Origin: Neoscytalidium dimidiatum
Lineage: Eukaryota; Ascomycota; Dothideomycetes; Botryosphaeriales; Botryosphaeriaceae
Assembly (NCBI GenBank): GCA_037367355.1
Contig: CM074700.1
Coordinates: 2,728,001 to 2,792,000, forward strand
Length of the DNA: 64,000 nucleotides
Direction of reading: 5' to 3'
Position numbers and translations under genes: made by a program. Positions 1-12,114 of the stretch are shown here, one piece after another. The notes beneath the pieces are model-generated. The model saw only the letters and a list, made by a program, of their open reading frames with translations, was not told the origin of the DNA and did no database searches. How positions within the stretch are numbered: position 1 is the stretch's first letter; the number at the start of each line of letters is the position of its first letter.

Positions 1-546
1 GCAGAGTCAGAATCTTTTGGCTGTGTCCATGAACCCGCAGGCCTGGGGTTGCAACAGGTACGGGCTCTTGGGCCATCTTGAGAATGACTTCGCGCCCACC
101 TTCGCTAACGGAGGGCCGTTTCGTGCTCCGGAATCGACAGATTTACGGCATGACTGGTCAATGGACAGGAGAATACGCCGTAAGCTTGCAAGTTACAATC
201 ACAACGGAATCACTTCCCTCTATTGTGGTGCAGAAAGAATGCGAGGAAAGGTCTAGGCAGCCACGGGGTGAGGTCGCCACGGCCGCGGTTGTCTCGGCGA
301 TGACCAGGATCTCCGGGTAGTAAATGGAACGCTCTCAACGCAAGCAAATACTAGTGTCTTCGCGCCATTTCTCCAACTATTCGGCGTGAATTCTGGACAC
401 AGTAGTTGCAGTGTGCACAAGCGATGACGTTGCCAAAGATCACCCGCACCTGCTTCCCATAATGCACTCGCGTATACTACCTTTTATCTCAGCACAAACT
501 AAAGCTGACGCGCAGCAGCCAGCTGCAAATGCCGATGCAACCCGCG
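1..546. other. left edge, no gene recognised
   Basis: Short open frames of about 80 codons exist on the + strand (17-256 and 78-320), but they overlap each other in different frames and resemble no family I know. The stretch may hold the end of a gene lying to the left of the window. Nothing here is supported. Confidence 0.4.
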
Positions 547-1589
547 ATGGACGATGCATACTCATTTCGTGGGCCAACCAGTAAGCCTGTGGAACAATCG
601 TTGGACTCCGAGCTTGTAAGTATTTAGATCAAGAACGGCAAGGCCGACGACAAGCAAGATGCAGAAAGCTTTACCATTAATGCTGTTAGACCTTCTTCCA
701 ACACCTCTGATCAGAATAATGAGTAGGTTGCTTGTCTACTCCGCAAGATAGAGGCCATAAAGAGCGGATTTGAGGAGGACAAGGCTAAATGTGATGTGGA
801 AAAGCAAGTTAATGTAGATAAATGGTATGCTTTAAACCTTATTTCTCGACGCCGAAAAGATCCTGCTCTCAGAGCATGCGCTCGATTTCGTCCAAAGTCT
901 TTCGCCTCATCGACGACTATGATGCTAAAAACGGAGTTTCTATGACCAATTTGAACGCCGAGGCTCATTAGGAACAAAAGGGGGAACTGAGCGCTTCACC
1001 CGAGGGCGTTCAGCTCTTTGAGAGGCATGATTGGGCTATCGATTAAGATCAACAGAAGTGGGAAGGAGTTAGTTTGATCAAGTTTGCTAGCCTGCAATCG
1101 CTGATTTCTTCTCAATCAGGCCTTCCTTTCGAAAGTGAAAATAGCAACAGGCAGGTATTTCATGGAATGGACAGATGGCCGGAATCTGAATAAAGTAAGA
1201 AGCATGTTTGCGCTGCTGTCGACAAGGAATCCTTTGGTTCTGTCCTTCTAATCATATTTCCCGGTGAACAACGCCATCTGCTTCAAGATCTAGTCATCAT
1301 CTATGCTCTTGATGAAGATTTCAAACTGGAAGAGACACATTTTAATAAAACTCGACAAAAGCAGCAAAGCTATCAGCAAAGGAAAGGACGGCAGGAAGCC
1401 GGAAGAACTGATGGAATTAACATGGATCGATTTGAATACTTTGGGGGAAATGTTAAATATATGAAGGTCATATTGCACGCCAGGGTTTTCGCTTTCTATG
1501 AGAGTCTGGGATCAGGCTTTGATGAGTTTACAGAATTAGGCCATGGCCTAATTAGCTCTAGATCGGGTGAAAGAAGCGTAGCAAAATAA
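547..1589 (+). pseudogene. decayed protein-coding gene, family unknown
   Basis: A frame from an ATG at 547 reads about 125 codons with stops at 625-627 and 724-726. A second frame reads 903-1589 (about 229 codons) with stops only at 969, 1044 and 1191, and is open from 1194 to 1586. Between them, around 850-900, all three frames look partly coding, which suggests frameshifts. Composition is protein-like, rich in Glu, Lys, Asp and aromatic residues. The five internal stops are all TAG or TAA, so each could have been CAG or CAA before a C-to-T change at CpA, as RIP would produce. I recognise no domain. An alternative is a real gene with several introns, since one stop lies just after a GTAAGT. 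Confidence 0.45.
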
Positions 1590-2898
1590 CGAATAATGGT
1601 ACGTCTGGTACAAGTCTGTAGATTTTACTAAGAGATATAGCTCATATCATTATCAATTTCTATGTTATTTGAATGTAGTCAAAAAAAAAAAAAACTAAAA
1701 ATAAACTGAGGAAGAACCGAGATACTTCTCTTTGTTTTATCCTAAAGTCAAAAGAGAGTCTACTGAACTATTCGAGTCCAAAATAGAATTTAACAAGAAG
1801 CACACTACATCTAAAGCGTTAAGTGGAGCTGTCACAACCCTCCCAGCGTATGAAACGAATCAGCGAATGATTCTCGTCAGCGCTTCAACGCGCTTGTGAA
1901 GATATTCGTTGTTGGCGCCATTCAATACAATTTTTTCTGAGATTTCCAGGACAAAGTCTGCTTTGAAGGAAACACCAAGTCGAGAACCAGATATAAGATA
2001 GCGTTGGTTTCTAGGGTGTGTGCAAGTAAACATATCAGGAAATTAGAAAGCAAAAGGATAACTTATTTGAAGTGTGTTTACGCTGTATAGCTACTTAGCG
2101 TGCGATGTCAGCCTTAAAGAAACGGAGGTCGCTTTGTTTCCGCTTGCATTATCACTACCAAAAACACAGCTTCGCGATATATTGCAGATATCAAAACCCT
2201 CTTTACGGATAATTTGAACACTCTCGTTTAGAGCCAATGCAGTGCACTGTGATAGGGAAGAGGCATATAGCGAGCCGATGGGCAGTGTTCAATAATTCAA
2301 CAGCATGACAGAGGAGTCTCAAGAGATAGGAGATGTATACAAGGACGTCAATATTTATGGTCATCAGTAATACGAAAACGAGTTCATGACTCCCATTTCT
2401 TAGTAGACCTCAACGCAACGCTGGACTCGGTGTTCACTCGCGCTGAATTTCGCTTACTAAGACTGCTAAAATATGGGATATAAAACATGGGATAGAGTAA
2501 GATGGTTTTGCAAGATCTTATTGTGAGGGGGCCGACTCTTAAGTTATTCTTTCACCATGTGAACAAAGGAATATTCCCTTGAATCCTGGATTGAGCAATC
2601 TGAGTCATGTTCATTGTCTCCCCTACGAACGTTATCGATTGGCCAAAGTGCTCATGCGGGTGCTACTGGCAGACGTTGTTGGAGTGATGTTATTCTTGCA
2701 AATATCCACTGTGAATTTCAAATAAAGCAGTCGCGGCTCGCAGGGACAGCTGCATCACGGAAGACGGTCAACGACGCGGAAGCCCTCATATAGGTAGCAC
2801 CCTTACTCAGATCAAGTTCAATATGTCTGATATCTTAAATCTAAACTTAGCGAAGAAGGTATACGTCTGCGGTTTCACACCAACAGTGAGAGGTGTAT
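1590..2898. other. low-GC stretch with scattered coding-like fragments
   Basis: Contains an A-run at 1681-1694. Coding-like + strand pieces with TAA, TAG or TGA interruptions can be read around 1860-2020 and 2240-2400, but they do not join into one frame. It is probably part of the same degenerate belt as the flanking remnants. No intact gene, RNA gene or terminal repeat was seen. Confidence 0.35.
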
Positions 2899-3135
2899 TC
2901 ACATCTCTGGCCCCTCCTTAAACCCCCCACTCCAGCTGCGCGTCAGTGCCGTTCCCGCGACATTCAGATTCGACAAAGTCACATATCGCCCCCGTTTGCG
3001 GATCAGAAACGTTCAAGCCATCATGCGAAGGTCTGGGAACATGCCAAAGTGGTCGATCCCTTCAGTCTCCTTGAACACCTCATTCTCCGCCTGGGTGACG
3101 TCTTGAATGATGGCCTGAGTAAGATTCTTAGGCAT
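2899..3135 (-). pseudogene. short coding remnant on the minus strand
   Basis: Starting from the ATG at 3135, the minus strand reads 78 residues with a single internal TGA (codon 41), then ends at 2899-2901. The first 40 residues are amphipathic and acidic, and the part after the TGA reads equally well in the same frame. It could be one exon of a decayed gene, or two exons if a small intron covers the TGA. The orientation is opposite to the remnants on both sides. I do not recognise a family. Confidence 0.3.
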
Positions 3136-3266
3136 GGTATGCGGCTATGCAGAATTGAATGTGGCGAATGTTGGACTTTTCACGATAAAATTATGTTTTC
3201 AAAAATTCCGTGTCGAGGACCTGAAGCCCACCCCTGACGGCTTTTATCAAAATTCTGGGCCAGACA

Positions 3267-3860
3267 ATGCTGACTGCCACAATTTTGGCCTCGATGGATT
3301 TTGCTACAAAACCAAGCACAGGAATCAAATGTTTAAGTGGATGCGAGAGGCCGGCTGTCGCTCTGGAGATCCATTCCCACCCCTTAAATCTCGCGTACGA
3401 TTTGCTGGCAAAACTATCTAAACTGACGCAATATTGCTTTCGGCCTCAAAGCTTACTGGCTTACTTTCGAAGGATGGTGCTCCAAGTGGCTTGACGCAAG
3501 ATGACGTGTAAGAGGACATTGAACTGGTTGCGACTCCGGATCTGGCAGTTGAGGCCGACCGCATGTGAGATGACGAGCTCTGGGAGGTTCAGTCGTAGTT
3601 TTTAGGTTCAAACCACTATATTCATGCCTACTAATGTTCAATTGACAATTTTCGTGGGCTTTTCTATAGAGCTACGTCGAGGTCATTAGCCCGCGTGGCA
3701 ACAAGTGCGGCATCATACTTTTCCACTTCGACAATTTCATCATTTCGGGGGAGACCGAGAAGCCAACGAGATGGTCCGTTCGAGCCGTGCTACTCGGATG
3801 TGCTGCTGAGAAAAGAACCTAAATTGAGTATATGGTCGCAGCTAATACACCAAAGGTAGG
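3267..3860 (+). pseudogene. decayed coding fragments in shifting frames
   Basis: Three successive coding-like blocks lie on the + strand. A 75-codon frame runs 3267-3494. A second frame, rich in Asp and Glu, follows from about 3432 to 3597 and contains stops. A third, at 3670-3819, is about 50 codons with a hydrophobic-aromatic core and is cut by a TAA at 3820. The blocks continue one another only across frameshifts. Either this is a multi-intron gene I cannot resolve or, more likely, a pseudogene in the same decayed belt. Confidence 0.3.
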
Positions 3861-6218
3861 TATGTCCTTGTAACGAAAGTACGTCTGTCAGAGCTCTTTA
3901 GGGGAAGCAAAGACGTGCCTCGAGAAAGTTAAGCACTGGGGGGTATCAGACGACAGCCTTCGCGGAGAGTGATAAGTGGGGTGGGATATTGAAGACGGAG
4001 GCTAGCATTTCACATCTGATCCTGTGAAGATGGATGTCTCGAAGTACTAATCGGCCTGCTTATTTGGGACATCTATTCAAAATTTCAAGCTAAGGACTCG
4101 TATATGTCTGCTCTTGATGCCCTCATCGCCCGACTAAGGAGTGTTGAACAAAAAGCGGTGCTTGGGTTATCCTTGCGTGCATTATATTGCAAAAATGAGC
4201 TCTGTTCAGAAAAAACCCAATTCAGGTTCATTTGTATCGCATTAATTACGTCGATAGGCTTGAAGATAAGGAGCGAGATTATATACTTCTCCTTAGACTC
4301 CTCGCACCCTGTTTCATCATCTGGAGTATTCTTTGAAATCACCATCAAGCTGTTTTAATATTATGGTAGAGCCTCTAGTAAGAGGCGTACAACAAAATCG
4401 AAGGATCTTGGCGTGAAAGTTGGTGTTTACCAGAAGAGAGTTGTGAAGGCGGCGGCATGAGACTCCGGGCTGCTAAGGTATTGGCTGCTGTCTGTCTTCT
4501 ATAATGTGGACTTGTCACAACTGACGTTGAGATCTTCATCTGAGTAATACATAAAGCGCCGCCCGAATAACTGGCTCCCTCATGGTAGGTATGGGTCCGT
4601 TTTTTGCATTAGATTTGGTCGTTGTTTTATGGAAAGCCCAGCGGCCTTCACTGATGAGGCTCGCATAATCTTGATATGAATATCGACGACGTGCTCTGTG
4701 CGTACCTTAGTCCCTCGATATGCTTAGCTGCATACATTGATGAGAGAGGTAGAATTGGTCCAAAATGGTGTTTGGAAAAGAAGTAGGGATCGCTGCGGGG
4801 AAGGATGTCGCAGAATTCAACGGCGTGAGGGGAAGCTCAACGGCTAGCGTACCATTGCCAACGCACAGTTCTGTGGCGCACCAGCGTAAAGTGAGTAGGC
4901 AGACGGGCAGCCAACGGAAAAGCGGAAACGGTGGAGAACCGAAGGTGATGCTAATACTGTACCCCCTTGCGTTTTGTCTTTTCTTCTTGTTCTTACTTTA
5001 ACTCTATTTTTTACTTTTTTTTTCCAGCAGGATGCACTGGTTCTGAGCTATTTTTTTTTTGGCGAGGGTTCTAGAGTATCAAGAACTTTTAAAATAACCT
5101 AAGATGGGATGACTGAGAAATTTGAATAATTCTTCGCAATCGGACTGTTCGTGCTATTCGAAAATGGTTGAATCAGCGAATTGTACGAATCGTTCACAAA
5201 CTTTGAGGAGAAGACACAGAGATGTTCGTAGAAACTCCTCACAAAATCTTGCAGAGGGTTTCTTTGCCACTAATCCTCAGACCAGTGTGTGTGATGGGAC
5301 TATTCCTATTCACTAGGTAGTGTACAGTAAACTCATATACGGGATTAACATGATGTTCTGAGCGGAGTCGTTCAACAAAATCAACAGATTCCGGCCGTTC
5401 GATTGCCATGTGCCGTGGAAAGGGACTAGTTCTACCCTTATGATCCTTTCGGGGCCGTTGGTAAAGCCTTAGTCCTGGCGCCATTATTGCCTGTCCCAAT
5501 GCATTTACGGTACACGTGCAGCTGTTTGTGAGCAAATGTTGAGTGTGAAGAAGCATCTCTTTCAAATTTTTGGGGATAGCATGGGAGAAGAAGGCGCATG
5601 TACGGCAGAATAAGTGACGAATGCAGCGGAGGCCGTAGGTAGGCAGCGGTCTGGCGAGCAGGGTGCCGGTGCCGGTGATGTCACCCACCCACAGGCGCGA
5701 GGGACCAGTGACGGCAGCGGTCCACAAGTCATCTCGCGGAGCTTCGACCTTCGACCCCGCGGTGGGTGGGAAGAAGAGGTGTTGCGGCACCGCTGATCTT
5801 CCGGGCGGGCACAGGGCGGCAGGGCGGCAGGACGGGTGGGTGTTGGGCGGCGGCTAGCGGCTTGGCCTCACGTGCGCGCAGCGTCAGTCTGCCAGAATCC
5901 GTCGAGGATCAACTTTGCTGGTTGCAGTTAGAGCTTCCTCTACGCCTGCTTCTCGCTCCCCAGCTTGCAGCAGCTTGCAGTCCCAGCGACCGCCAGAAAT
6001 CGCCCTCCGTCTGAGCCTGCGCCTCCAGCGTTTTGTCCGCGACCCGAACGCCCATCCACAGCTGTCCCGCCGCAGCGCGCTAGCCGTCTGTTGTCCAGGA
6101 TCGCCGCCGCCGCCGCACCGCACAATTCTCACAGGGACACGGTCCTTCCAACCTCCAACACACACCACCAATCGCGACCCACGACGCCGCACCGCTGCAT
6201 ACGCCGCAAGATTTCCAA
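3861..6218. other. gene-free stretch ending in a GC-rich promoter
   Basis: 3861-5600 has lower GC with short broken frames (a coding-like bit at 4104-4200) and T/A homopolymers near 5010-5060. From about 5640 the GC content rises sharply and the sequence becomes rich in CG and CAG/GCC, which fits the promoter and leader of the GYF gene starting at 6219. No further gene is supported. Confidence 0.5.
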
Positions 6219-9200
6219 ATGGCCCCATCCACATTCGCATCCGCTGCTGCGGGCAGCAATTCCACCGCCAACTCGACGCGTAACGACTCCGGCGGCGAAT
6301 GGTCAGTACACCCGCCCCTCTGCCCGCCACGCGACTTCCGCAATCCGCGCCGCGCCCCGCCGAGTGCTCCAGAGCTGCCGTCTGTCTCCTCGATGACAGC
6401 TGTGATGCTGACGTTCTCAGGTCTCGACGCGCAAACGGCGCAACGCAGACATTCCGCCGCCCCTCCCACGCCGCCTCTCTCTCCAACACCGCCAGCACCA
6501 ACGCGTCGAGCCCCGGCGTCTACGTTCCTCCCCACCGCAACGGCACCGCTATCGCTGAGCACCGATACCCAAAGGACTCTCTGCTGTCGTTGTTTCGCCA
6601 GATACCTCAAGATTCGGACGATGGGCTGGAGCTTTTGTACGCCGGAGGCTGGGAGCCGCAGTCTTTGAACGGTGCGTCTGGGGCGGCTTGGAGCAGGAGT
6701 CACGAGCACGGCAAGGAGAATCCGCCCGGTCCAGATGTATGTTGGGATCGAGAAGGCACCATGCAGCCGCTGAGTCTGACCGAGATGACGGAGGAGGAGA
6801 AGGAGGTAAGTCGTTCCTGTAGTTCAGTCTTTGGGGGGGGGTGTTTTTTTTTTTCCGTCCTCCCCGGATCCCTCATGGACCTTCTTCGGTCTACTGTCGA
6901 TGCCAGCATTCCCTTTGAAATGCGCCGTGGCTCTTCCTGGCGAGATTCACCCGCTGACCATGTCCGCAGCACTTTGCCTCGTCTGTCAATTCGCCGCTCA
7001 AGATACCCAATCAGAACGCGAACAAGGACAACAACGCAAAAGACAATTTGGGACGCAAGACCTCCGTCTCGCACGCCAATGGACCAGGTAACTACGGATT
7101 ATCTTCTCCGACAACCAATCGCCCTGGCACACGCCGACGCGACACAGGAGACGCATATCCTTTCCCGTCCGCAGGCTCGCCGGCCACGAGCAGGTTTACT
7201 CAAGAATCGAACGCTGCTGTCCCGCCGCCCGCACTTCTGCGCCGACGCACGGACTATAAGGAGCCCAGCGCGAGCTCGGGCGCTGGGCAAGAGGAGCGTG
7301 ACAAGGACAAGGCTCAAGGCGACACTGCGAATCCCCCGTTCGGCTTAAAGCGTAGCACTACTGGACCCTTCAGCGCAGGACTCTCCGGTCCATCGTCTCC
7401 ATGGAGTGCTGGACCTCAGAGCGCCGGATTCTCACCCATGGGCAGCTTTGGCAATTTTTCGCTTGGCACCAACACTGGTCAGGCTTCTACCCCTACTGAT
7501 AAGAGGCCTGGGATTGCGGCTTTGCGTGGTGAGAGTCGTTTCAAGGGCTTGATGAATAAGGACAGCGCCGAGGATATGCAGAAGACTTTGAGGGAGAGGG
7601 CGTCCATGAATAGTCTGGGGAAGGTCCCTGAGAATGATCAGGGCAGGCAGACTCCTGCTTGGATGGAAGCCCGTGCCAACCGTCCTCTGAGCAATGATAC
7701 TGATCCCTATGCCGATGATGATAATGTGCGCTCAGGCAGTGCTGCTCTCGGCGGGGGTCAAGACAACAGCCCTCCGCGCCGCCAGATGACCGGATTTGGC
7801 ACCCCGCAAAGGCAGGACTCTAGAGACGAATCTGGTTTCTCGGCTTTTGGCATGACTGCGGATAACACCGGCTTCAGCAGTTTTCTCCAGAGTCGTGAGG
7901 GTTTCCATCACCATACCCCGCAGCACCAAGGTCCTCACGGAAATGAGCCCATGAGCCCAACTGATACAAACCCGTACCAAAGCCCCCAGCATGAAAAGCA
8001 TGAGTCGGAAGATATCGACACCGACGGGTCGGATATTCACAACGCACCCCTGCCTGGTCTTGGCGGATTCATGAACGAGTCTGCTACGGCCCCCGGCATG
8101 TCTTCGTTTGGTGGTATTGGTAACATTGGTCGTGTGTCGTCTGCCTACGAAGCTGCTGCTAGTGACCGTAGCCAAACCTCGAGCGTTGGTCCGAACAGAG
8201 GATTCCCCTCTCTTGGGGGACTTGGAGGACTCCCTGGTCTCGGTGGCGCCTCCGCTTGGCCTGCTGCTCAGCCCACTGTCGGGACTCCCAATCGCGAACG
8301 CTTCAACCAGCCTTTTGGTGACAATACTTTCGGATCAGTCGGCGAAATGCACTCTCCGAGCCTTGCGGGACTCGGTCCGAACAATCTCTACGGTGCTGGT
8401 TTTGGCTCCGGATTAGGAGGCACTGGCTCCATTGGTCGTGGTAGCAAGCTTGGATCACTCTTTCCTACCGCGATGCAGGAGCAGATGAGGTCTAGTGAGC
8501 AGAACAGGTTCGGTGGTGATGATGGCTCTGCTGAGGGTGATCGTCAAGCTGGCAACTTCGGAAGGACCACCTTTGGAGGCAATGCAGGTCCTCACAGAGA
8601 GACTGAAAGTCCTTTCCGCGGCGGCCGTGGTGTCTTTGATGAAATGCTGGCAAACAGCCTCCGCAATGCCGAAGGGAACGCTATGGAAGGGTTGGGCCAG
8701 TTTGGAGCCGCAAGTACCGGTGCGACGCAGACACCTACGCATGCTACGGCTCAGCAGCAGGGACCTATTGGCCCACATGTCACTCAGGGAATACCCGGTC
8801 AGACTCAGCCTGTCAGCAGTTCCGCTTCCAGCCAGCCTCCTGCGCCACAGCAGCGTACGATGGTAATGCCCGATCGTATGAGGTGGGTGTACCGGGACCC
8901 ATCAGGCAAGGCTCAAGGTCCCTGGACTGGCCTAGAGATGCATGACTGGTTCAAAGCCGGCTTTTTCTCTCCCGAGCTTTTGGTCAAGAAAGAGGAAGAC
9001 CCAGAGTTTGAACCCCTGGCCCAGCTCATTCGTCGTATTGGCAATTCTCGCGAGCCCTTCCTCGTCCCTCAGATCGGTATCCCACACGGCCCTCCTTCCA
9101 CTCAGCCTGGCAATACCTGGGCCAACGCCGGACTCACGGCAGGCGGCGCTCAGCCTCCCTTCCCGAACAGCTTCCCCAGCTTCGGCACGACTTTGACTGC

Positions 9201-11262
9201 CGAACAGCAGAATGCCTTGGAGCGTCGGAAGCAAGAAGAACAGTACCTCATGGCCCGCCAGAAGGAGCATCTGGCCCAGCAGCAGGTCCTTGTGAAGCAG
9301 ATGCAAATGGGCATACACCCGCAACCGCTGCAACATCATTCGAGCGCACATAGCTTGCACAGCCAGCCTAGCTTTGGCAGCATCACTTCTCCTGGCGGCT
9401 ATCAACCTTCACCCAGTCAGGGCCCCATGCCTGGAATGGCCGGCTTTTTTGACAATTCATTTCGCCCCGGCGCGGCGGCTGGCTTACCGCCGATCGGCGC
9501 CGGCGTGGAGGGGCTAGGCGGCTCCAGAGAGGATTTACCAGCCATGTTGGAACGCATGAACCTTGGCCGGACTGGCCAAATGCCTTTCGGTGCCGCCCCT
9601 GGCGCTTTCGGATCTCCGCAACAGGATGGTACTCACGCCCAACAGGTCGCCAATATGCTTAACGATCGCGCTCGCCTCCAACGCGAGCAGAGCGAGCACG
9701 ATATTCAGAACAAGGACAATGAAGGCCAACTGGCCCAGGAATCTGCTGAGCGTCTTCAACAGTTCAAGGAGCTTCGGGAGGAGCACGAAAGGGAAGCGGC
9801 AGGTGTCAGTGTTGCAGATGCCCTTCACCAGCAAGCAGAGCGTCAGGCAAGTGAAGAAGAACATCGCGTGGAGCCGACCACGCCGGCTCAAACTGCTGCC
9901 CATACTGTAAAGGAGATAGAGACTCCTGGGAAGCCCTCTGAGCCGCTCTCGCTTACTGAGCAAGTGAAGGCGGCCTCCGCGAAGCAGACTCCCGCTCCTC
10001 AGTCGCCGTGGGCCAAGGTTGATACCTCTATGCCTATGCCCTTTCCTCCGCCTCAGTCTGGCTCTCCTCTTCCGGCGCCCGCTGCTCAGAGAAAGCAGAA
10101 TCTTGCCGATGCTCTCCACCAGGAAACCCGTTCGCGCTCTCAGACTCCATCTGTAGACACGCCCAGCGCCTCCATCGCTCCCTGGGCCAAGGAGACCGTT
10201 GAAGCCCCCAAGGGCCCTTCGCTCAAGGAAATCCAGGAAGCTGAGGCCAAGAAGCGCGAGGAGATCGAGGCTGCAGCTCAGGCTGCTCGCGCAGAGCAGC
10301 AGCGCAGGGAATTCCTCGCTGCTCATGAACAGTCTCAGCAACAGCCCAGCCTGCCTTCGAGTGCGACTTGGGCCAGTAATGCCTCGCCTGTCAATGCTCC
10401 CGGCACCCCGTCCGCATGGAGCAAGGCAGCTGTAGTGAAGACGCCCAATTCTGCAGGCCCCGCTAAGAAGACGCTCCAGCAAATCCAGAAGGAAGAAGAA
10501 GCTCGCAAGCAAAAGGCTGCCGCGGCTGCTGCTGCTACTGCTGCTAGCGCTGCTGCCACTGCTGCTGTTTCTCAGGCAGCCACCAGTGGTGGTAAGCGTT
10601 ACGCGGACCTTGCTAGCAAGCAAGCCGCAGCTCCTTCCAATGCTCCTGGAGGAGCGTGGACTACTGTTGGAGCCAGCGGTAAGATCAAGACTCCAGGTCC
10701 AGCTCCTGCCGGACCTACTGCGACAAGGACTGCCAGCACTGGTAGCATCCCTGCTGTCAAGCCTAAGCCGGCTGCGCCGGCGCGTGTTGTTACTCAGACT
10801 GCTCCTGCTGTTGGTGCTCTCGATGCCAAGGAGGAATTCAAGAAATGGGCTGCCAACGAGCTTAGGAACGATCTCATCAAGGGCACTGATGGTAAGTACC
10901 AACGGAAACGTTTTGCTCAATACTTAACTTGATACTAACAGTATTCATCAGCTGAGGAGTTTGTCACCAACATGCTTAACTTCCCGATCGATCTCGACAT
11001 CGTCACTGAGGCTGTTCACTCCGTCTCCCAGACGATCGATTCTCGCCACTTCGCTCAGGAGTTCATTCGCCGGCGCAAGCTTGCCGAGAAGGGAATCATC
11101 GAGAACTCGGGCACCGCCAGCCCTGGCCCGGTCAACGGTTCTGGTGGCTGGAGCGAGGTTGCCAAGAAGGGCTCTGCCACCAACACGGCTCAGGCCAGTG
11201 CGGCAAAGGATGATGTCGCTTTCAAGGTTGTTGCCGCCAAGAAGAAGGGTGGTAGGAAGTGA
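6219..11262 (+). CDS. GYF-domain protein (Smy2/PERQ-like)
   Basis: Four exons: 6219-6301, 6421-6805, 6970-10891 and 10952-11262. All introns are GT-AG; the last (60 nt) carries an ACTAAC-type branch site. The product is 1566 residues. An N-terminal block around residues 70-115 (YPKDSLLSLF) resembles the conserved start of this family. A GYF domain lies at about 793-850, with the hallmark WVYRDPSGKAQGPW pattern; GYF domains bind proline-rich PPG-type peptides. Long Gly/Ser/Pro/Gln-rich stretches fill the middle. Gln/Glu-rich coiled-coil segments and an Ala run follow, then a conserved C-terminal helical module (KEEFKKWAANELR, then FVTNMLNFP). Yeast Smy2 and animal GIGYF proteins work in mRNA repression and secretory-pathway links; a cytoplasmic scaffold role here is inferred. 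A large antisense frame (9535-10920) is only a shadow. Confidence 0.93.
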
Positions 11263-12114
11263 ACGGATTGCTACCGAACCTACGTCGGAAAACGACGTTG
11301 AAGAACGAGAGGAAGAGCAGGAGATTAAAAAAAAATAAAAACAAAAAAGAAGACTGAAAAGGGGGCGAGCGTTGTTGGGCAGTAGGGCTTAGATGACCTA
11401 GAACTGTGGTGCTCGCACGTGAGGAGCTCCTTGTTGTCTGAATAGTCGGGGAAGAGCCGTCACTCGTTCGGGGAGGTCGTTATGTAGTACGTTTTGAGCG
11501 CCTGCGAGCAGCTTTGCTCCTTTGCATCCGCGTTTTCCCTCGCGCAGCATTCTCTTTTGCGTGTCCTTGCACGTGGACTGGCGTGCTACGTGGGAACCTG
11601 TACTCCTGTAGCCAGCTGTATGAATTGTATGAGACTGTTGAATGTTGTTGCGGTCATGTTTCGGTGTTGATGACCTCATTTCGCCGCCGGGGCCGATTAA
11701 CGCCGACGGCGGAAGGGTTGGGTGTCATGATGCGGTGCGGCTGGGGCGTAGCACAGCACAGCCTCGCAGGCATCATTTGCTGTGGACGCACTCTCCCAAG
11801 TCGGGTAGTCAGGATGGAGCTCATCATCAGCCGCGGTCATTTCCTCGTTTCAGCTCGCCAAATGACTGCCGCGTGTAAGCAGCTGACCCTAGGATCTAAC
11901 CGCCCATCTCCACCTGGGACCTGAAATCCTCCTATTAAACCCGCTGCCTTCCGTTTTCTGTTTCCTGAGTTCCTGTATCGCGGTTGGGCCCTCTGATCCG
12001 TTGGTACCTACTCCTACAACCCCTCCCCCGCACAGCTCTCTCAGCCTTGCGCACCTGGGAGCGCATTCATCGCGACAACCCCGCCGTACGATATCGGGTG
12101 CGTAAAACGCAACC
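11263..12114. other. 3' and 5' flanks between two + strand genes
   Basis: Begins with an A-rich tract (11325-11350) just after the GYF stop codon and ends with the leader of the glycine-zipper gene. No gene or RNA was seen. Confidence 0.6.

Noticed and set aside
5239..5790. 183-codon minus-strand ORF upstream of the GYF gene
   Set aside because: Crosses the sharp GC change at about 5640, has no recognisable domain, and composition differs between its halves.
9535..10920. 461-codon ORF antisense to the GYF gene
   Set aside because: Ser/Arg/Leu-rich mirror of a GC-rich coding strand. The sense strand has clear domains and splice sites.
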